In this document: positions 17,365 through 25,758 of the stretch, in pieces
Layout: each line of letters opens with the position of its first letter
How positions within the stretch are numbered: position 1 is the stretch's first letter
Assembly (NCBI GenBank): GCA_937944445.1
Contig: CALDYP010000006.1
Span: 1 to 48,877, forward strand
Direction: 5' to 3'
Length of the DNA: 48,877 nucleotides
DNA from: an uncultured Anaerolineae bacterium
Lineage (GTDB): Bacteria > Chloroflexota > Anaerolineae > Aggregatilineales > Phototrophicaceae
Notes under the pieces: generated by a model
Databases searched by the model: none
What the model saw: the letters and a program-made list of their open reading frames with translations, nothing else
What the model was told of the DNA's origin: nothing
Position numbers and translations under genes: made by a program

Positions 17365-18021
17365 TCACGACATGCTCGGCTCCGCCACAATTAACGAGGC
17401 CAAGAAGGTATCTGCCATGATGCGCGCGATGTCCTCGCCCTTGAGCCGCCCCGTCTCCCGATACCACACGCCGACCCAGTTCTGCGCCCCCAGCATGGCC
17501 TTCGCCACGATCGAGGCGTCCACCGCGCGAAATTCGCCGCGTTCGATGCCCTCGCGGATCGTGTTGCGGAAGAGCTTCTCGAAGGCGTCGCGCTGCTGGA
17601 AGAAGGCATCCCGCTCGGCGATGAAGCGCGCGGCGTCCTCCGGCTGAAGCTGGCCATTGGTCGTGCGCGCGTTCATCAACGCGCGGATTTCGAACACCAT
17701 CGCCGCGCCCACCGCGGTGTTGTTGGTCACCTCGACGATGTGGGTGATGATCATGCGCGCCAGCTTCTCGCGCGCGGGCAGCTCGCTGGCGACGATCGGG
17801 GTCATCTGCTGGATGGCGTGGTCTAGCCCCAAGCGCAGCACTTCCAGCAGCAGAAAGTCTTTGTTCTTGAAGTGGTGGTACAAGCTGGCTGCCGTGAGGT
17901 TGACGCGGGCGGCGATGTCCTTCATCGTGGTGCTCTCGTAGCCGTTCTGGCGCAGCACATCTGCCGCCGCTAGCAAGATCGTCTCACGGCTCACGGATAA
18001 ACTCGCGGGTTTGCGTGCCAT
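17365..18021 (-). CDS. TetR-family regulator of the beta-oxidation operon
   Basis: A 218-residue regulator with an N-terminal helix-turn-helix (TMKDIAARVNLTAASLYHHFKNKDFLLLEV, about residues 32-61, split here at the recognition helix LYHHF). The C-terminal ligand-binding domain starts near residue 75 and is shaped like acyl-CoA-sensing TetR members such as FadR of Bacillus and Thermus; that assignment rests mainly on context. ATG at 18021 has GAGGAG about 8 bp upstream and is preferred to an ATG-containing extension to 18054. It heads the operon of two SDRs, FadN-like enzyme, Uma2 protein and thiolase, so it probably represses it and responds to acyl-CoA. Confidence 0.85.
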   Translation of the reverse strand: MARKPASLSVSRETILLAAADVLRQNGYESTTMKDIAARVNLTAASLYHHFKNKDFLLLEVLRLGLDHAIQQMTPIVASELPAREKLARMIITHIVEVTNNTAVGAAMVFEIRALMNARTTNGQLQPEDAARFIAERDAFFQQRDAFEKLFRNTIREGIERGEFRAVDASIVAKAMLGAQNWVGVWYRETGRLKGEDIARIMADTFLASLIVAEPSMS

Positions 18022-18065
18022 CGGCACACTCCTCGTGGGCTGGCAAAAAATCAAATATCTGTTCG

Positions 18066-18095
18066 ATTGTAACTGAATATCCTACGAGCAGGCAA
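18066..18095 (-). promoter_or_regulatory. Candidate promoter of the TetR/beta-oxidation operon
   Basis: On the minus strand TTGCCT and TACAAT (5/6) are 18 bp apart, about 45-75 bp before the TetR start at 18021. The AT-rich segment between this and the start would be the place for an autoregulatory operator, though I see no clear palindrome. The MITE-like element begins only 15 bp upstream of the -35. Confidence 0.4.
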
Positions 18096-18110
18096 TAGGG
18101 GTGATGTTGG

Positions 18111-18220
18111 GGGAGTGTCTAAAGATAACCAGACAGTCGCGCCGCCCGCTCAAGCGCTCGGCTAGGGCGCGCCCTCTGAAGGGGGCTGGATGAGTCCTCT
18201 GTTCGAATTTAGACACTCCC
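18111..18220. mobile_element. 110-bp MITE-like element with 13-bp perfect terminal inverted repeats
   Basis: The ends are GGGAGTGTCTAAA (18111-18123) and TTTAGACACTCCC (18208-18220), exact inverted copies. The flanks GATGTTGG (left) and GATGTTAG (right) match at 7 of 8 bases, as expected for a target-site duplication with one later change. The interior has no ORF of note and includes a GGGCGCGCCC palindrome. It is probably a non-autonomous element moved by a transposase encoded elsewhere. A second exact copy of one end is at 48717. Confidence 0.75.
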
Positions 18221-18262
18221 GATGTTAGGGATGAGGCCCCACGAACGCGACTGGTCGCGCCG

Positions 18263-18871
18263 CTAGGGCACGACCCCAACGTTGAGGATTTCCGCCAGCA
18301 GCAGCCGATACTCGACCGGCATGAAGCCATCCTCGCTTTGGATGGTGCGCGAGAGCGTGCCGCGGTCGATGCGCAGTTGGTATTTGCGGTTGCGCGTCTC
18401 GGCGAGGCTGATGAAGTTGGCGTTGAGGCCGAAGAAGTTCAGCGCGTCGATCAAGCGGTCAATCTCCAGCACGCGCGCCTCGCTGATGCGCCCCGCTACG
18501 CCGTTGCGGACGAAGCTGCCATCTTGCCGCACGACGAGTTCAATCCGTTCTGCGCCCGGCTCACCGCCGTAGACGAACAGCTCAATCTGGTCAAAGATCA
18601 AATCGATGTCGGGGTCTTCGGTGGCAGAGGCCACGCTGATCTCGTCTGGGCTGGGCAGCGTCGCCAGAATTTCGGGGTCGTCATCGACCACTGCCCGCGT
18701 GACAATGACGAAGGCGGGCGCGGTGGCCTCAGCTGCGGGGTCAACGTTGGCGCTGGGGTCGCTCGGCGCGTCTGGCAGCGCGGCTTGGGTTGGCGTGTCG
18801 GCGCTGCCGCCGCACGCTGCCAGCGTCAGCAGCAACACCAGAATGAACATCCCCCGCATCATCATGATCAT
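18263..18871 (-). CDS. Lipoprotein, function unknown
   Basis: A 202-residue putative lipoprotein: MIMMMRGMF, hydrophobic core, lipobox LAAC at about residue 20, then an Ala/Pro/Asp-rich linker. The C-terminal domain starts near FVIVTRAVVDDDPE and includes IELFVYGGEPGAERIELVV, which looks beta-rich. I do not recognise the family. The start at 18871 follows AAGGGGGAACC; an in-frame GTG at 18913 would add residues before the signal peptide and is unlikely. It stands alone between the MITE-like element and the SerA-like gene. Confidence 0.65.
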   Translation of the reverse strand: MIMMMRGMFILVLLLTLAACGGSADTPTQAALPDAPSDPSANVDPAAEATAPAFVIVTRAVVDDDPEILATLPSPDEISVASATEDPDIDLIFDQIELFVYGGEPGAERIELVVRQDGSFVRNGVAGRISEARVLEIDRLIDALNFFGLNANFISLAETRNRKYQLRIDRGTLSRTIQSEDGFMPVEYRLLLAEILNVGVVP

Positions 18872-18941
18872 GGTTCCCCCTTGCTTTGCACGTCTATCAT
18901 AGCATGAACCCACGCCGCGCGTTGTCAGGCTTTTGTTGCGC

Positions 18942-20531
18942 TCAGATCTTCAACTGGTGGGCGTGGCGCACAAAGTCGAGCGCGCGCAGCTCGGCCATGA
19001 CGTCGTCCGGCACAGGTTCATCCAGCGTGAGAACGGTAAGCGTGTTACCGCCCGGCTCGGTGCGGCCTGTGTGCCAACTGGCGATGTTCACCTGCCGCTC
19101 TGAGAGCAGCGTGCCCACCCGCCCGATCACGCCCGGGCGGTCGTAGCTGCCCATCAGCAGCAGATAGCCCTGCGGGATGAAGTTCATCCGATACTGGTTG
19201 ATGCGGACGATGTGCGGCTCGCGCTTGTCGAGCAGCGTGCCGGTGATGACGATGGTCTCGCCGTCCTCCAGCGTGACGGCGCAGGTCACCGTGTTAGAGT
19301 ACTCGCCGCTGGGCAGCTTCTTCGTCTGGGTGACGCGCCAGCCGCGTTCGGCGGCCAGCAGCGGGGCGTTGACCGCGCTCACCCGTTCGCCCATGATCGG
19401 CAGCAGCAGCCCTTGCAGCAGCCCGACAGTGATCGGCTTAATCAGCCCGGACAGCTCATCGCCGTTGATCTGCACCGCCACAGCTTGAATCGGATGGCGC
19501 GCCAGTGTAAAGACGACGCTGCCCATGCAGCGCGCCAAGTGCATCAGCGGGCGGATCGTCTCATAGTCCACGCCCGGCAGCAGCGGCAGGTTGACCACGT
19601 TGCGATAGTCCACATCGCGCAGCGCGTCCAGCACCTGCTCTACCACCCGTGTTGACACGTCCTGCATAGCCTCGACGGTGTTATCGCCGATGTTGGGGGT
19701 GTGGATGACGTTCTCCAGCCCGATCAGCGGCGAGTGATAAGGCGGCGTCTCGCGGTAGACGTCCACCGCCGCGCCGGCCACGCGCCCGCTGCGCAGCGCT
19801 TCCGCCAGCGCCTGCTCGTCGATCAGGCTGCCGTGCGCCGTGTTGATGAGGTACGCCCCGTGCTTCATCTGGGCGATAAAATCAGCGTTGACCATGTTCT
19901 GCGTCTCGCGCGTGCTAGGCGTGTGCAGCGTCACGATGTCGCTGTCCGCCAGCAGGTCGCGCAGCGAGACGAGCTGCACCCGCGCGTCCGTCACTAGATC
20001 GTCGCTGATGTACGGGTCACAGGCCAGCACGTTCATCCCGAACGCCAAGCAGCGCTGAGCGACAATGCTGCCCACGCGCCCCAGCCCGACGATCCCAACG
20101 GTCTTGCCCATCATCTGGATGCCGGCCTGCCGCGAGCGATCCAGCAGCCACAGGCCGCGTCGCATGATGTCGTGCGCGCTGACGAGCCGCCGCGCCAGCG
20201 CCAGCATGAGCGCTAGCGTGTGCTCGCCAGCGGCGATGGCGCTCGCCCCCGGCGTGTTCATCACGAGGATGCCGCGCTCCGTGGCTGTTTGCATGTCGAT
20301 GTTGTTCACGTTGATCGACACGCACGCGATGAGCTTCAACTGTGGGGCGGCCTCAAGGGTGGAGGCGTCGATCACCAAATCGCTGCGGATGATGAGGGCG
20401 TGCGCCTGCGCGAGGTGCGCCTTGATCGCGGTCAGGTTCGGGGCGGCCTCGGTCACGTGCACATCCCTCGCTTGCTTGAGCAGTTCAAGGCTAGGCGGCG
20501 TCAAATCGGTGGCGACGAGGACGTTAAACAC
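18942..20531 (-). CDS. SerA-like (D-3-phosphoglycerate dehydrogenase family) protein with altered catalytic residues
   Basis: A 529-residue protein with the full layout of long SerA: substrate-binding and NAD domains (GxGxxG in GIVGLGRVGSIVA), an intervening domain, and a C-terminal ACT domain (SYDRPGVIGRVGTLL). Against E. coli SerA, the catalytic Arg of ASRG aligns with His233 (TAHG), the Glu of TEP aligns with Thr262 (DVYRETPP; a Glu stands one place earlier), and the His of TPHIG aligns with Asn280 (TPNIG). All three catalytic positions are therefore changed. I infer a paralogue with altered or lost dehydrogenase activity. The GTG at 20531 (AAAGGAGG upstream) is preferred; it overlaps the HAD gene stop by 8 bp. 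Its neighbours are a HAD hydrolase and phosphoserine phosphatase. Confidence 0.85.
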   Translation of the reverse strand: MFNVLVATDLTPPSLELLKQARDVHVTEAAPNLTAIKAHLAQAHALIIRSDLVIDASTLEAAPQLKLIACVSINVNNIDMQTATERGILVMNTPGASAIAAGEHTLALMLALARRLVSAHDIMRRGLWLLDRSRQAGIQMMGKTVGIVGLGRVGSIVAQRCLAFGMNVLACDPYISDDLVTDARVQLVSLRDLLADSDIVTLHTPSTRETQNMVNADFIAQMKHGAYLINTAHGSLIDEQALAEALRSGRVAGAAVDVYRETPPYHSPLIGLENVIHTPNIGDNTVEAMQDVSTRVVEQVLDALRDVDYRNVVNLPLLPGVDYETIRPLMHLARCMGSVVFTLARHPIQAVAVQINGDELSGLIKPITVGLLQGLLLPIMGERVSAVNAPLLAAERGWRVTQTKKLPSGEYSNTVTCAVTLEDGETIVITGTLLDKREPHIVRINQYRMNFIPQGYLLLMGSYDRPGVIGRVGTLLSERQVNIASWHTGRTEPGGNTLTVLTLDEPVPDDVMAELRALDFVRHAHQLKI

Positions 20532-21183
20532 GGCTGAGGCGTCCTCCTTTGAGCGCGTCGAGCACGTCATGCAGCGAGCCGTACACGTGCGGCGTGATGG
20601 CGGTGAACTTGTCGGGCGTGCTGTGATAATCCGGCACGACGGCGCAGGTCATGCCCGCGCTCACCGCGGAGCGCGCCCCGTTCGGGCTGTCCTCCAGTGC
20701 AAGGCTGCGCTGTGGGTCTACCTGCAACTGCTCGCAGGCGTGCAGGTAGATGTCGGGGGCGGGCTTCCCCTGCGCGACGTCGTCGGCGCTGTAGAAGCGG
20801 GTGATGACGCTCGACCAGCCCTGCGCCGCCACCACCGCCTCGATGATGCGCAGCGGCGACGACGACGCGATGCAGAACGGCACGCCCAGCGCCGCCGCGT
20901 AGTCGATCATCTCCTGCGCGCCCGGCTTACGCTCGATCAAGTCGATGTAGGCGATCAAACGGTCTTGCAGCTCGGCTGAGAGCGCCTCAACTGTTTCATC
21001 TAGGCCGTAGAGCGCGCTCAACTTCGCGAAGAACTCGTCCAAGCGCAGGCCGATCACCTGCTCACGCACGGCGTCGTTGTAGACGAGGCCGCGCGCCTCG
21101 AACAGATCCTGTTCCGCCCGCTGCCAAACGATCTCGCTGTCTACCAGCGTGCCGTCCATGTCGAAGATGATGCCTTCAAACAC
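20524..21183 (-). CDS. HAD-superfamily hydrolase (beta-phosphoglucomutase-like)
   Basis: A 219-residue HAD subfamily IA protein. Motif I FDMDGTLVDSE holds the nucleophile and acid Asp pair, SSSP is motif II, the Lys of AQGKPAPD is motif III, and ALEDSPNG is motif IV. A helical cap lies between motifs I and II, as in beta-phosphoglucomutase and phosphoglycolate phosphatase. It begins with GTG at 21183 preceded by GAGGAGAG, 3 bp after the SerB-like stop, and its end overlaps the SerA-like start. A sugar phosphate or phosphoglycolate substrate is possible; the operon suggests serine-related metabolism. Confidence 0.85.
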   Translation of the reverse strand: MFEGIIFDMDGTLVDSEIVWQRAEQDLFEARGLVYNDAVREQVIGLRLDEFFAKLSALYGLDETVEALSAELQDRLIAYIDLIERKPGAQEMIDYAAALGVPFCIASSSPLRIIEAVVAAQGWSSVITRFYSADDVAQGKPAPDIYLHACEQLQVDPQRSLALEDSPNGARSAVSAGMTCAVVPDYHSTPDKFTAITPHVYGSLHDVLDALKGGRLSRV

Positions 21184-21186
21184 CGT

Positions 21187-22038
21187 TCAACTCTCCTCTG
21201 AGGGGGCAAATAAGCTCAAAAAGGCCGCGCGCTTGTCTGCGTCGCGGAAGATGACTTGCGATTGACGGATGTGCTCAAGGCCGCGCTCGAACACGTCTTG
21301 ATGCGGCGTGCCGCGCACACGATCATAGCCCACGCGCCCCGCCGCCAGCGGCAAGATCGGCGCGAGCGAGGGCGATTCTACGAAGATGTCGCTCTCGCGC
21401 CGCACGCGCTCACGCGCGACCACCCCGCCAAACCCGACGAACAGATCCACGTGCGGCTTAGTCGCCAAGTCGGATGACCCGTCGCCGATCATCATGCGGC
21501 GGCCCGCCCGCCCGCGGCTCAAGTCGTTGATGATCTGCGTCTTGCCGCTGCTCTCGGTCAAGGGGCCTTCTACATACTCTAAGTAGGTCTTCTGCTGCTG
21601 CGCCTGCGGCTCATGATAGCGCCACCACTCGCCGGACAGCTCATTGTACTCCAGCTCCACCGCGCGGATGTGATCGGGCGCGACCCCCAGCCGACGGCCA
21701 AAGCCGCGCACCGCGTCCACCAGACCACCGCTGATGATGAACACTTCCTTGCCGAGGAATTGCAGCGCGTGGATCACCTCCGGCGCGTCGGGGACGATCG
21801 TCCGCGCGTAAAGGTCTTCTACCTCTTTCAACTGCGCCAGCGTCGGGCGGATGGCTTTCAAGCGCTTGCCGTACACCTCAGAGAGGTCAAGCTCGCCGTT
21901 CATCGCCTTGTCCGTCAACACGCTGACGCGCAGTTCCTTGCCCTTCAGCCGCGCCAGCTCGTCAATGCCCTCGATCGTCGAGAGCGTGCTGTCACAATCG
22001 AAGAAGATCAAATCGCAGGTTTTCCAACGTGGGGTCAT
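21187..22038 (-). CDS. Phosphoserine phosphatase-like HAD protein (SerB-like)
   Basis: A 283-residue HAD subfamily IB protein. Motif I is FFDCDSTLSTIEGIDELA, with the Glu typical of SerB in place of the usual cap contact; the Ser/Gly motif FIISGGLVDAV and the metal motif MIGDGSSDL follow. SerB hydrolyses phosphoserine to serine. The C-terminal 50-60 residues (VESPSLAPILPLAAG and after) extend past the usual end of SerB. ATG at 22038 is chosen; an upstream TTG would add seven residues. It is the first gene of a three-gene operon with the HAD hydrolase and the SerA-like gene. Confidence 0.85.
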   Translation of the reverse strand: MTPRWKTCDLIFFDCDSTLSTIEGIDELARLKGKELRVSVLTDKAMNGELDLSEVYGKRLKAIRPTLAQLKEVEDLYARTIVPDAPEVIHALQFLGKEVFIISGGLVDAVRGFGRRLGVAPDHIRAVELEYNELSGEWWRYHEPQAQQQKTYLEYVEGPLTESSGKTQIINDLSRGRAGRRMMIGDGSSDLATKPHVDLFVGFGGVVARERVRRESDIFVESPSLAPILPLAAGRVGYDRVRGTPHQDVFERGLEHIRQSQVIFRDADKRAAFLSLFAPSEES

Positions 22039-22113
22039 GGCGGTTCGGTTCCAACTCAAATCGGACGCGCCTGATTATAAACGCAACGAATCGAAAATAT
22101 CACCCTGCCCTTG

Positions 22114-22122
22114 TGATACAAT
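22114..22122 (+). promoter_or_regulatory. Extended -10 element for the GNAT-like gene
   Basis: TGATACAAT is a TG-N extended -10 with TACAAT (5/6). The transcript would start near 22129, about 32 bp before ATG 22161. It lies in the short divergent region shared with the SerB-like gene. Confidence 0.4.
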
Positions 22123-22160
22123 GTTTTCTGTCAAGCGACACCATCGACAGAGGATCTTGT

Positions 22161-23087
22161 ATGCTTCTGCGCCGCGCCCAACTCGAAGACACCTTGCCCA
22201 TCAGCGGCCTGTTTCGCACGCGCATCGAGCGCTGGCAGCGCCTCGCCGCCGATGGCAGCGTACAGGATGTGCCCTATGAGCAGCTCAGCCTCTATGAGCA
22301 GTGGCAGCACGGCGGCCCGTGGATGAACGCCTACACCGCCACGCTCTGGCTCAGCCATCTGCTGCGCGGGGCGGGCGCGCCCTACGTGGTCGAAGAAGGC
22401 GATCAGATCGTGGCCTATGCCGAGGTCTTCCCCAACGTCGAAGCGCCGCCCTACGGCAAGCACTGGCACATCGCCCAACTGCTGACGCTGCCCGGCTACG
22501 CCGAAATGCGCGACCCGCTCATGCAGGGCATCCTCAACGACGCCGCGTCTGCGGGCCGCGTCACGGTCAACCTCTACACCTACGACGAAGAAAACAACCA
22601 GTTCTACAGCCGCTATGGGCTGACCAAGCTCGAGGCGCTCACGCGCTACGACGTCAAGACGCAGATCGGACAGGGATTTTACCGCGCCGTGCCGCACCCC
22701 GCGTCTGACCCGACGACGATCCACGGTTGGCACATGCCCATCGGGCGCACAGGCAGCGCCGCCCAGCAGTGGCATCGCTTGTGGCCGGGCGTGTGGGACG
22801 CTGTGCCGCGCATCGCCGACGAGCCGATCCACCGCCTGCACCTCTCCGCCAGCGGGCAGGACGCCTTCTTGTGCTGCCAGCAGGATCTGTACGATCCGCG
22901 TTTGGCAGCGGTCTACTGCTGGTCGAATAAGCCAGAGTCTGCCCCGCTGCTAACGGCCATCCGCGATTGGGCGCACCGCGCCGGCTATCGCACGCTGGCC
23001 ATGTGGGGCGGCGCGGAACTCGGCAAGCTGCTCAAAGATGGCGAGGCCACCCCACAGCAGCGCGTCGTGCTGGCGCGCACGCTCTAG
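22161..23087 (+). CDS. GNAT-like acetyltransferase fold protein, function unknown
   Basis: A 308-residue protein beginning MLLRRAQLEDTLPI, a typical start of a GNAT domain. Residues about 75-150 (YVVEEGDQIVAYAEVFP, IAQLLTLPGYAEMRDPLMQ, NLYTYDEENNQFYSRYGLTKL) look like the GNAT core with a degenerate acetyl-CoA loop, since the usual Q/RxxGxG/A is not evident. The second half is a diverged repeat of the same fold or an unrelated domain. Function unknown. The ATG is preceded by AGAGG. Its stop touches the stop of the convergent P450 gene. Confidence 0.6.
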   Translation: MLLRRAQLEDTLPISGLFRTRIERWQRLAADGSVQDVPYEQLSLYEQWQHGGPWMNAYTATLWLSHLLRGAGAPYVVEEGDQIVAYAEVFPNVEAPPYGKHWHIAQLLTLPGYAEMRDPLMQGILNDAASAGRVTVNLYTYDEENNQFYSRYGLTKLEALTRYDVKTQIGQGFYRAVPHPASDPTTIHGWHMPIGRTGSAAQQWHRLWPGVWDAVPRIADEPIHRLHLSASGQDAFLCCQQDLYDPRLAAVYCWSNKPESAPLLTAIRDWAHRAGYRTLAMWGGAELGKLLKDGEATPQQRVVLARTL

Positions 23088-24410
23088 CTAGCGCCGACGG
23101 AACTCGACATCAAGGCCGCTGCGTGGGAAGAGCGTCGGGCGGTAGGTCGTCCGCAGGTCTTGCTCGGGCAGGATGTCCCAGTCGTAGTAGCGCAGCAGAT
23201 AGCTGGCCATGATCTTCATCTCAAGCTGCGCAAAGGCGTAGCCCAAGCAGATGCGCGCCCCGCCGCCAAACCCCACCAAGCTGAAGGGGACGCTGCTCTC
23301 GTCGCGTTCTTCACTGAAGCGCTCCGGGTCAAAGCGTTTCGGGTCGGTGTAGATGTCCGGGTCGTAGTGCGCGACGTTGATCGGGTAGAGCGCCGTCCAG
23401 CCTTTGGGGATGGTGTAGCCGTTGAACTCGAACGTCTCGGTGACGCCGCGGAAGCCCACCGGCACGGGCGGGTACATGCGCTCTACCTCCTTCAGCACCA
23501 TGTCGAGGTAGGTCATGCGGCGGATGTCCTCCATCGTCAGGCGGTCGCCAAGCTGGAGCGCGTCTTGCTCCGCGCGCGCTTTTGCCAGCACGTCGGGGTT
23601 CTGCTGAAGCACCATCGCCAAGAAGGTCATCATCGAGGCGCTCGTCTCGTGCCCAGCGAAGAGCATCAACAGCATCTGCGCCCGCAGCTCTTGGTTGGTC
23701 AGGGCGTTGCCATGCTCGTCGCGCGTTTGCACCAAGAGCGACAGCGCGTCCGTCGTCGGCTGCTGACGGCGGTGCTCAATGGCGCGGTCGATGAAGGCCA
23801 GCAGCGCCTCGCGCGCTTTCATGGCGCGGCCATACGGCAGCCACGGCACGTTGATCGGGATTGAGATGAAACCTGCCGTCATCGTGACGAAGTGGCGGCT
23901 CAGCTCTTGAGTGCTCTCGCCCGGCTCTGTCCCGGTCATCAAGATGCTGGCGATCTCAAACGTGAACTGTTTGAACTCGCTCAAGAAGTTGATGCGGCGC
24001 TGCGCTTCCCACTTGGCGAGGTAGCGCTGAGCGATGGTCTCCATCGTCTCGGTGTAGTTGTGCAGCGACTGGCGGTGAAACGCCGGCATGAGCAGCTTGC
24101 GCTTGGTGCGGTGTTCCTCGCCATCTTGCACGAACAGCGACTCCCCTAGCAGCGCCTTGAAGGTGATCGGCCAGCCATCGCGCCATGAGAACAAATGCAT
24201 GCCAGTCGAGAGCAGGAAGCGGTTGCCTTCCGGCCCCATGAAGACGGCCACGTTGCCGAAGCCGACCACGCGCGTTTTGAACACTGGGCCGTACTTCTTG
24301 TACATCTCGAGCAGGTAGTCAACATCCAGCAGGCGTGGGCGCTCGCCGATGATGGGCAACCCCAAGCTGCCGGGCGGCAGCGGTTTCGTGTGCAGCTTTT
24401 CAGCAACCAT
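23088..24410 (-). CDS. Cytochrome P450
   Basis: A 440-residue soluble P450 monooxygenase. The I-helix oxygen-activation motif is AGHETSAS, the K-helix ExxR is EVER within KEVERMYPP, and the heme loop is GFGGGARICLG with the thiolate ligand Cys388. The proline-rich N-terminus (PPGSLGLPIIGE) resembles CYP families of cyanobacteria and Chloroflexi. No redox partner gene is adjacent. The substrate is unknown; fatty acids and carotenoid-like compounds are options, not conclusions. The stop abuts the stop of the convergent GNAT-like gene with no spacer. Confidence 0.93.
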   Translation of the reverse strand: MVAEKLHTKPLPPGSLGLPIIGERPRLLDVDYLLEMYKKYGPVFKTRVVGFGNVAVFMGPEGNRFLLSTGMHLFSWRDGWPITFKALLGESLFVQDGEEHRTKRKLLMPAFHRQSLHNYTETMETIAQRYLAKWEAQRRINFLSEFKQFTFEIASILMTGTEPGESTQELSRHFVTMTAGFISIPINVPWLPYGRAMKAREALLAFIDRAIEHRRQQPTTDALSLLVQTRDEHGNALTNQELRAQMLLMLFAGHETSASMMTFLAMVLQQNPDVLAKARAEQDALQLGDRLTMEDIRRMTYLDMVLKEVERMYPPVPVGFRGVTETFEFNGYTIPKGWTALYPINVAHYDPDIYTDPKRFDPERFSEERDESSVPFSLVGFGGGARICLGYAFAQLEMKIMASYLLRYYDWDILPEQDLRTTYRPTLFPRSGLDVEFRRR

Positions 24411-24453
24411 AGAATATGAGGTCCAAATACACTATACAGGAAGAAGGGCTTGG

Positions 24454-24924
24454 CTAGACAACCGGCTTGCGCCGATTGAACAACAGCGATGGCAGAATGA
24501 TACCAAACGTGATCGCGCCGAGCAAAACCGACGCGAGGAAGAAGTTGCGCGCGAGGTGGTTCAGCGGGTCGTCCATCAGGCTGACGGGCAGCCCACCCAG
24601 CGCCAGCGCCCCCAGCACCGCCTCATACGCCAGCGCGCCCGGAATCATCGGGATCGCGCCCGTCACTTGGAAGATCATGGCCGGCGAGCGGTAGCGAATG
24701 GCCATCAACTGTGAGTACACCCCCACCACCACACACGCGATGAACGTGCTAATCGCCAAGCTGCCCGGGAAGATCCACAACAGCACCAAGCGCAGCGAGT
24801 GCCCCAGCGCCCCCGCCCCCAACACCGGCAGCAGCAGGCGGCGCGGCACGTTGAAGAGCATCCCGAACCCCAGCGCCACCATCGCGCTGAGCAGCGCATC
24901 CAACAGCACATCTAGGATCATCAT
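24454..24924 (-). CDS. Threonine/serine exporter, small subunit (ThrE_2-like)
   Basis: A 156-residue integral membrane protein with about five hydrophobic segments (LLDALLSAMVALGFGML, LLLPVLGAGALG, FPGSLAISTFIACVVVG, MIPGALAYEAVLGALAL, LASVLLGAITFGIILPSLL). It matches the ThrE_2/DUF3815 half of split threonine/serine exporters; the VTGAIPMIPGALAYEA stretch is characteristic. The start ATG overlaps the stop of the large subunit gene by 4 bp. It probably forms one transporter with the neighbour. Confidence 0.82.
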   Translation of the reverse strand: MMILDVLLDALLSAMVALGFGMLFNVPRRLLLPVLGAGALGHSLRLVLLWIFPGSLAISTFIACVVVGVYSQLMAIRYRSPAMIFQVTGAIPMIPGALAYEAVLGALALGGLPVSLMDDPLNHLARNFFLASVLLGAITFGIILPSLLFNRRKPVV

Positions 24925-25724
24925 GGCAGCGTCACCCCCGTAATCCACAGCGCCGCCGACAGCCCCACCGCGATGCACAGGACGATCACCAGCGCGTTCA
25001 CCCCGCGCGCCACCCCGTTCATCGGGTAGCCGTTGATGAGGTCTTTCGTCCCGTTGATGAGCGGCACGCCCGGCACGAGCAGCAGCACCGACGCGCTGAT
25101 AGCCGCTGAGGGGGTCGCGCTGACGCCGGTCATCGTGCCCAACGCCGCCAACCCTGAGGCGACAAAGGCCGTAGACGCCGTTACAAGGATGAAGTTCAGG
25201 TGGTGGTGCGCCAGCTCTTGCCGCAGCGCCATCGCCAGCGCCGCCGCCGCGAACGTGATGCCGAACGCCGCCAGATCGCCGCCGAAGAAGCGGCTGATAG
25301 CCGCGCAGGCCAGCCCCACCGCCAGCACGATCCACCAGCGGTTGTACTCCGGCTTCAGGTAGTCCATCTCGCGCAGGCGCGCCCGCAGCGCGAAGCGATC
25401 CAGCTTGCCGCTGGCCGCTTGGTAGCTGAGGGCGCTCACGCGGTCGATCAACGCCATGTTGATGCCGCGGGTGGGGGCGCGGCGGACTTTGGTGCGAAAT
25501 TCGTGGTTGTTCACGGTCGTCGCTACGATGCTGTCCGACGTCACGAGGATGTCCATCCAGTCAGCCCCCAGCCCAGTGCCGATGCGGTGGACGGTCTCCT
25601 CGACGCGGGCGCTGTCCGCCCCGTGTTGGAGCAGCATCTGCCCTGCCCAGATCGACAAGCTCATCGCATCGCGCAGGGCTTCGGGGTCAAGCGGTGGTTT
25701 GTGTGGGCGATTATCTTCGATCAT
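24921..25724 (-). CDS. Threonine/serine exporter, large subunit (ThrE_1-like, DUF1212)
   Basis: A 267-residue protein with an N-terminal soluble region of about 125 residues (AGQMLLQHGADSARVEETVHRIG, a ThrE-family signature, and a cytoplasmic hydrolase-like NHEFRTKVRR segment) and then about four to five membrane segments (WIVLAVGLACAAISRFFGG, AAALAMALRQEL, VPGVPLINGTKDLINGY). It corresponds to the ThrE_1 half. The pair exports threonine or serine by proton exchange, as known for Corynebacterium ThrE where both halves are fused. It starts 34 bp after the M20 peptidase stop. The Shine-Dalgarno is weak (AAGG), and an upstream extension to 25943 would overlap that gene. Confidence 0.85.
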   Translation of the reverse strand: MIEDNRPHKPPLDPEALRDAMSLSIWAGQMLLQHGADSARVEETVHRIGTGLGADWMDILVTSDSIVATTVNNHEFRTKVRRAPTRGINMALIDRVSALSYQAASGKLDRFALRARLREMDYLKPEYNRWWIVLAVGLACAAISRFFGGDLAAFGITFAAAALAMALRQELAHHHLNFILVTASTAFVASGLAALGTMTGVSATPSAAISASVLLLVPGVPLINGTKDLINGYPMNGVARGVNALVIVLCIAVGLSAALWITGVTLP

Positions 25725-25758
25725 ACCTGTGCTGCCTTGCTCGCCCAACAGATGGGCG

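Noticed and set aside
20532..20570. ATG start of the SerA-like gene at 20570
   Set aside because: It would overlap the HAD gene by 47 bp and add residues not found in the family; the GTG at 20531 has a good ribosome site and gives the usual N-terminus.
24925..25335. Extended N-terminus of the small exporter subunit
   Set aside because: The extra frame is antiframe noise inside the large-subunit gene; the ATG at 24924 overlaps the neighbour by the usual 4 bp.
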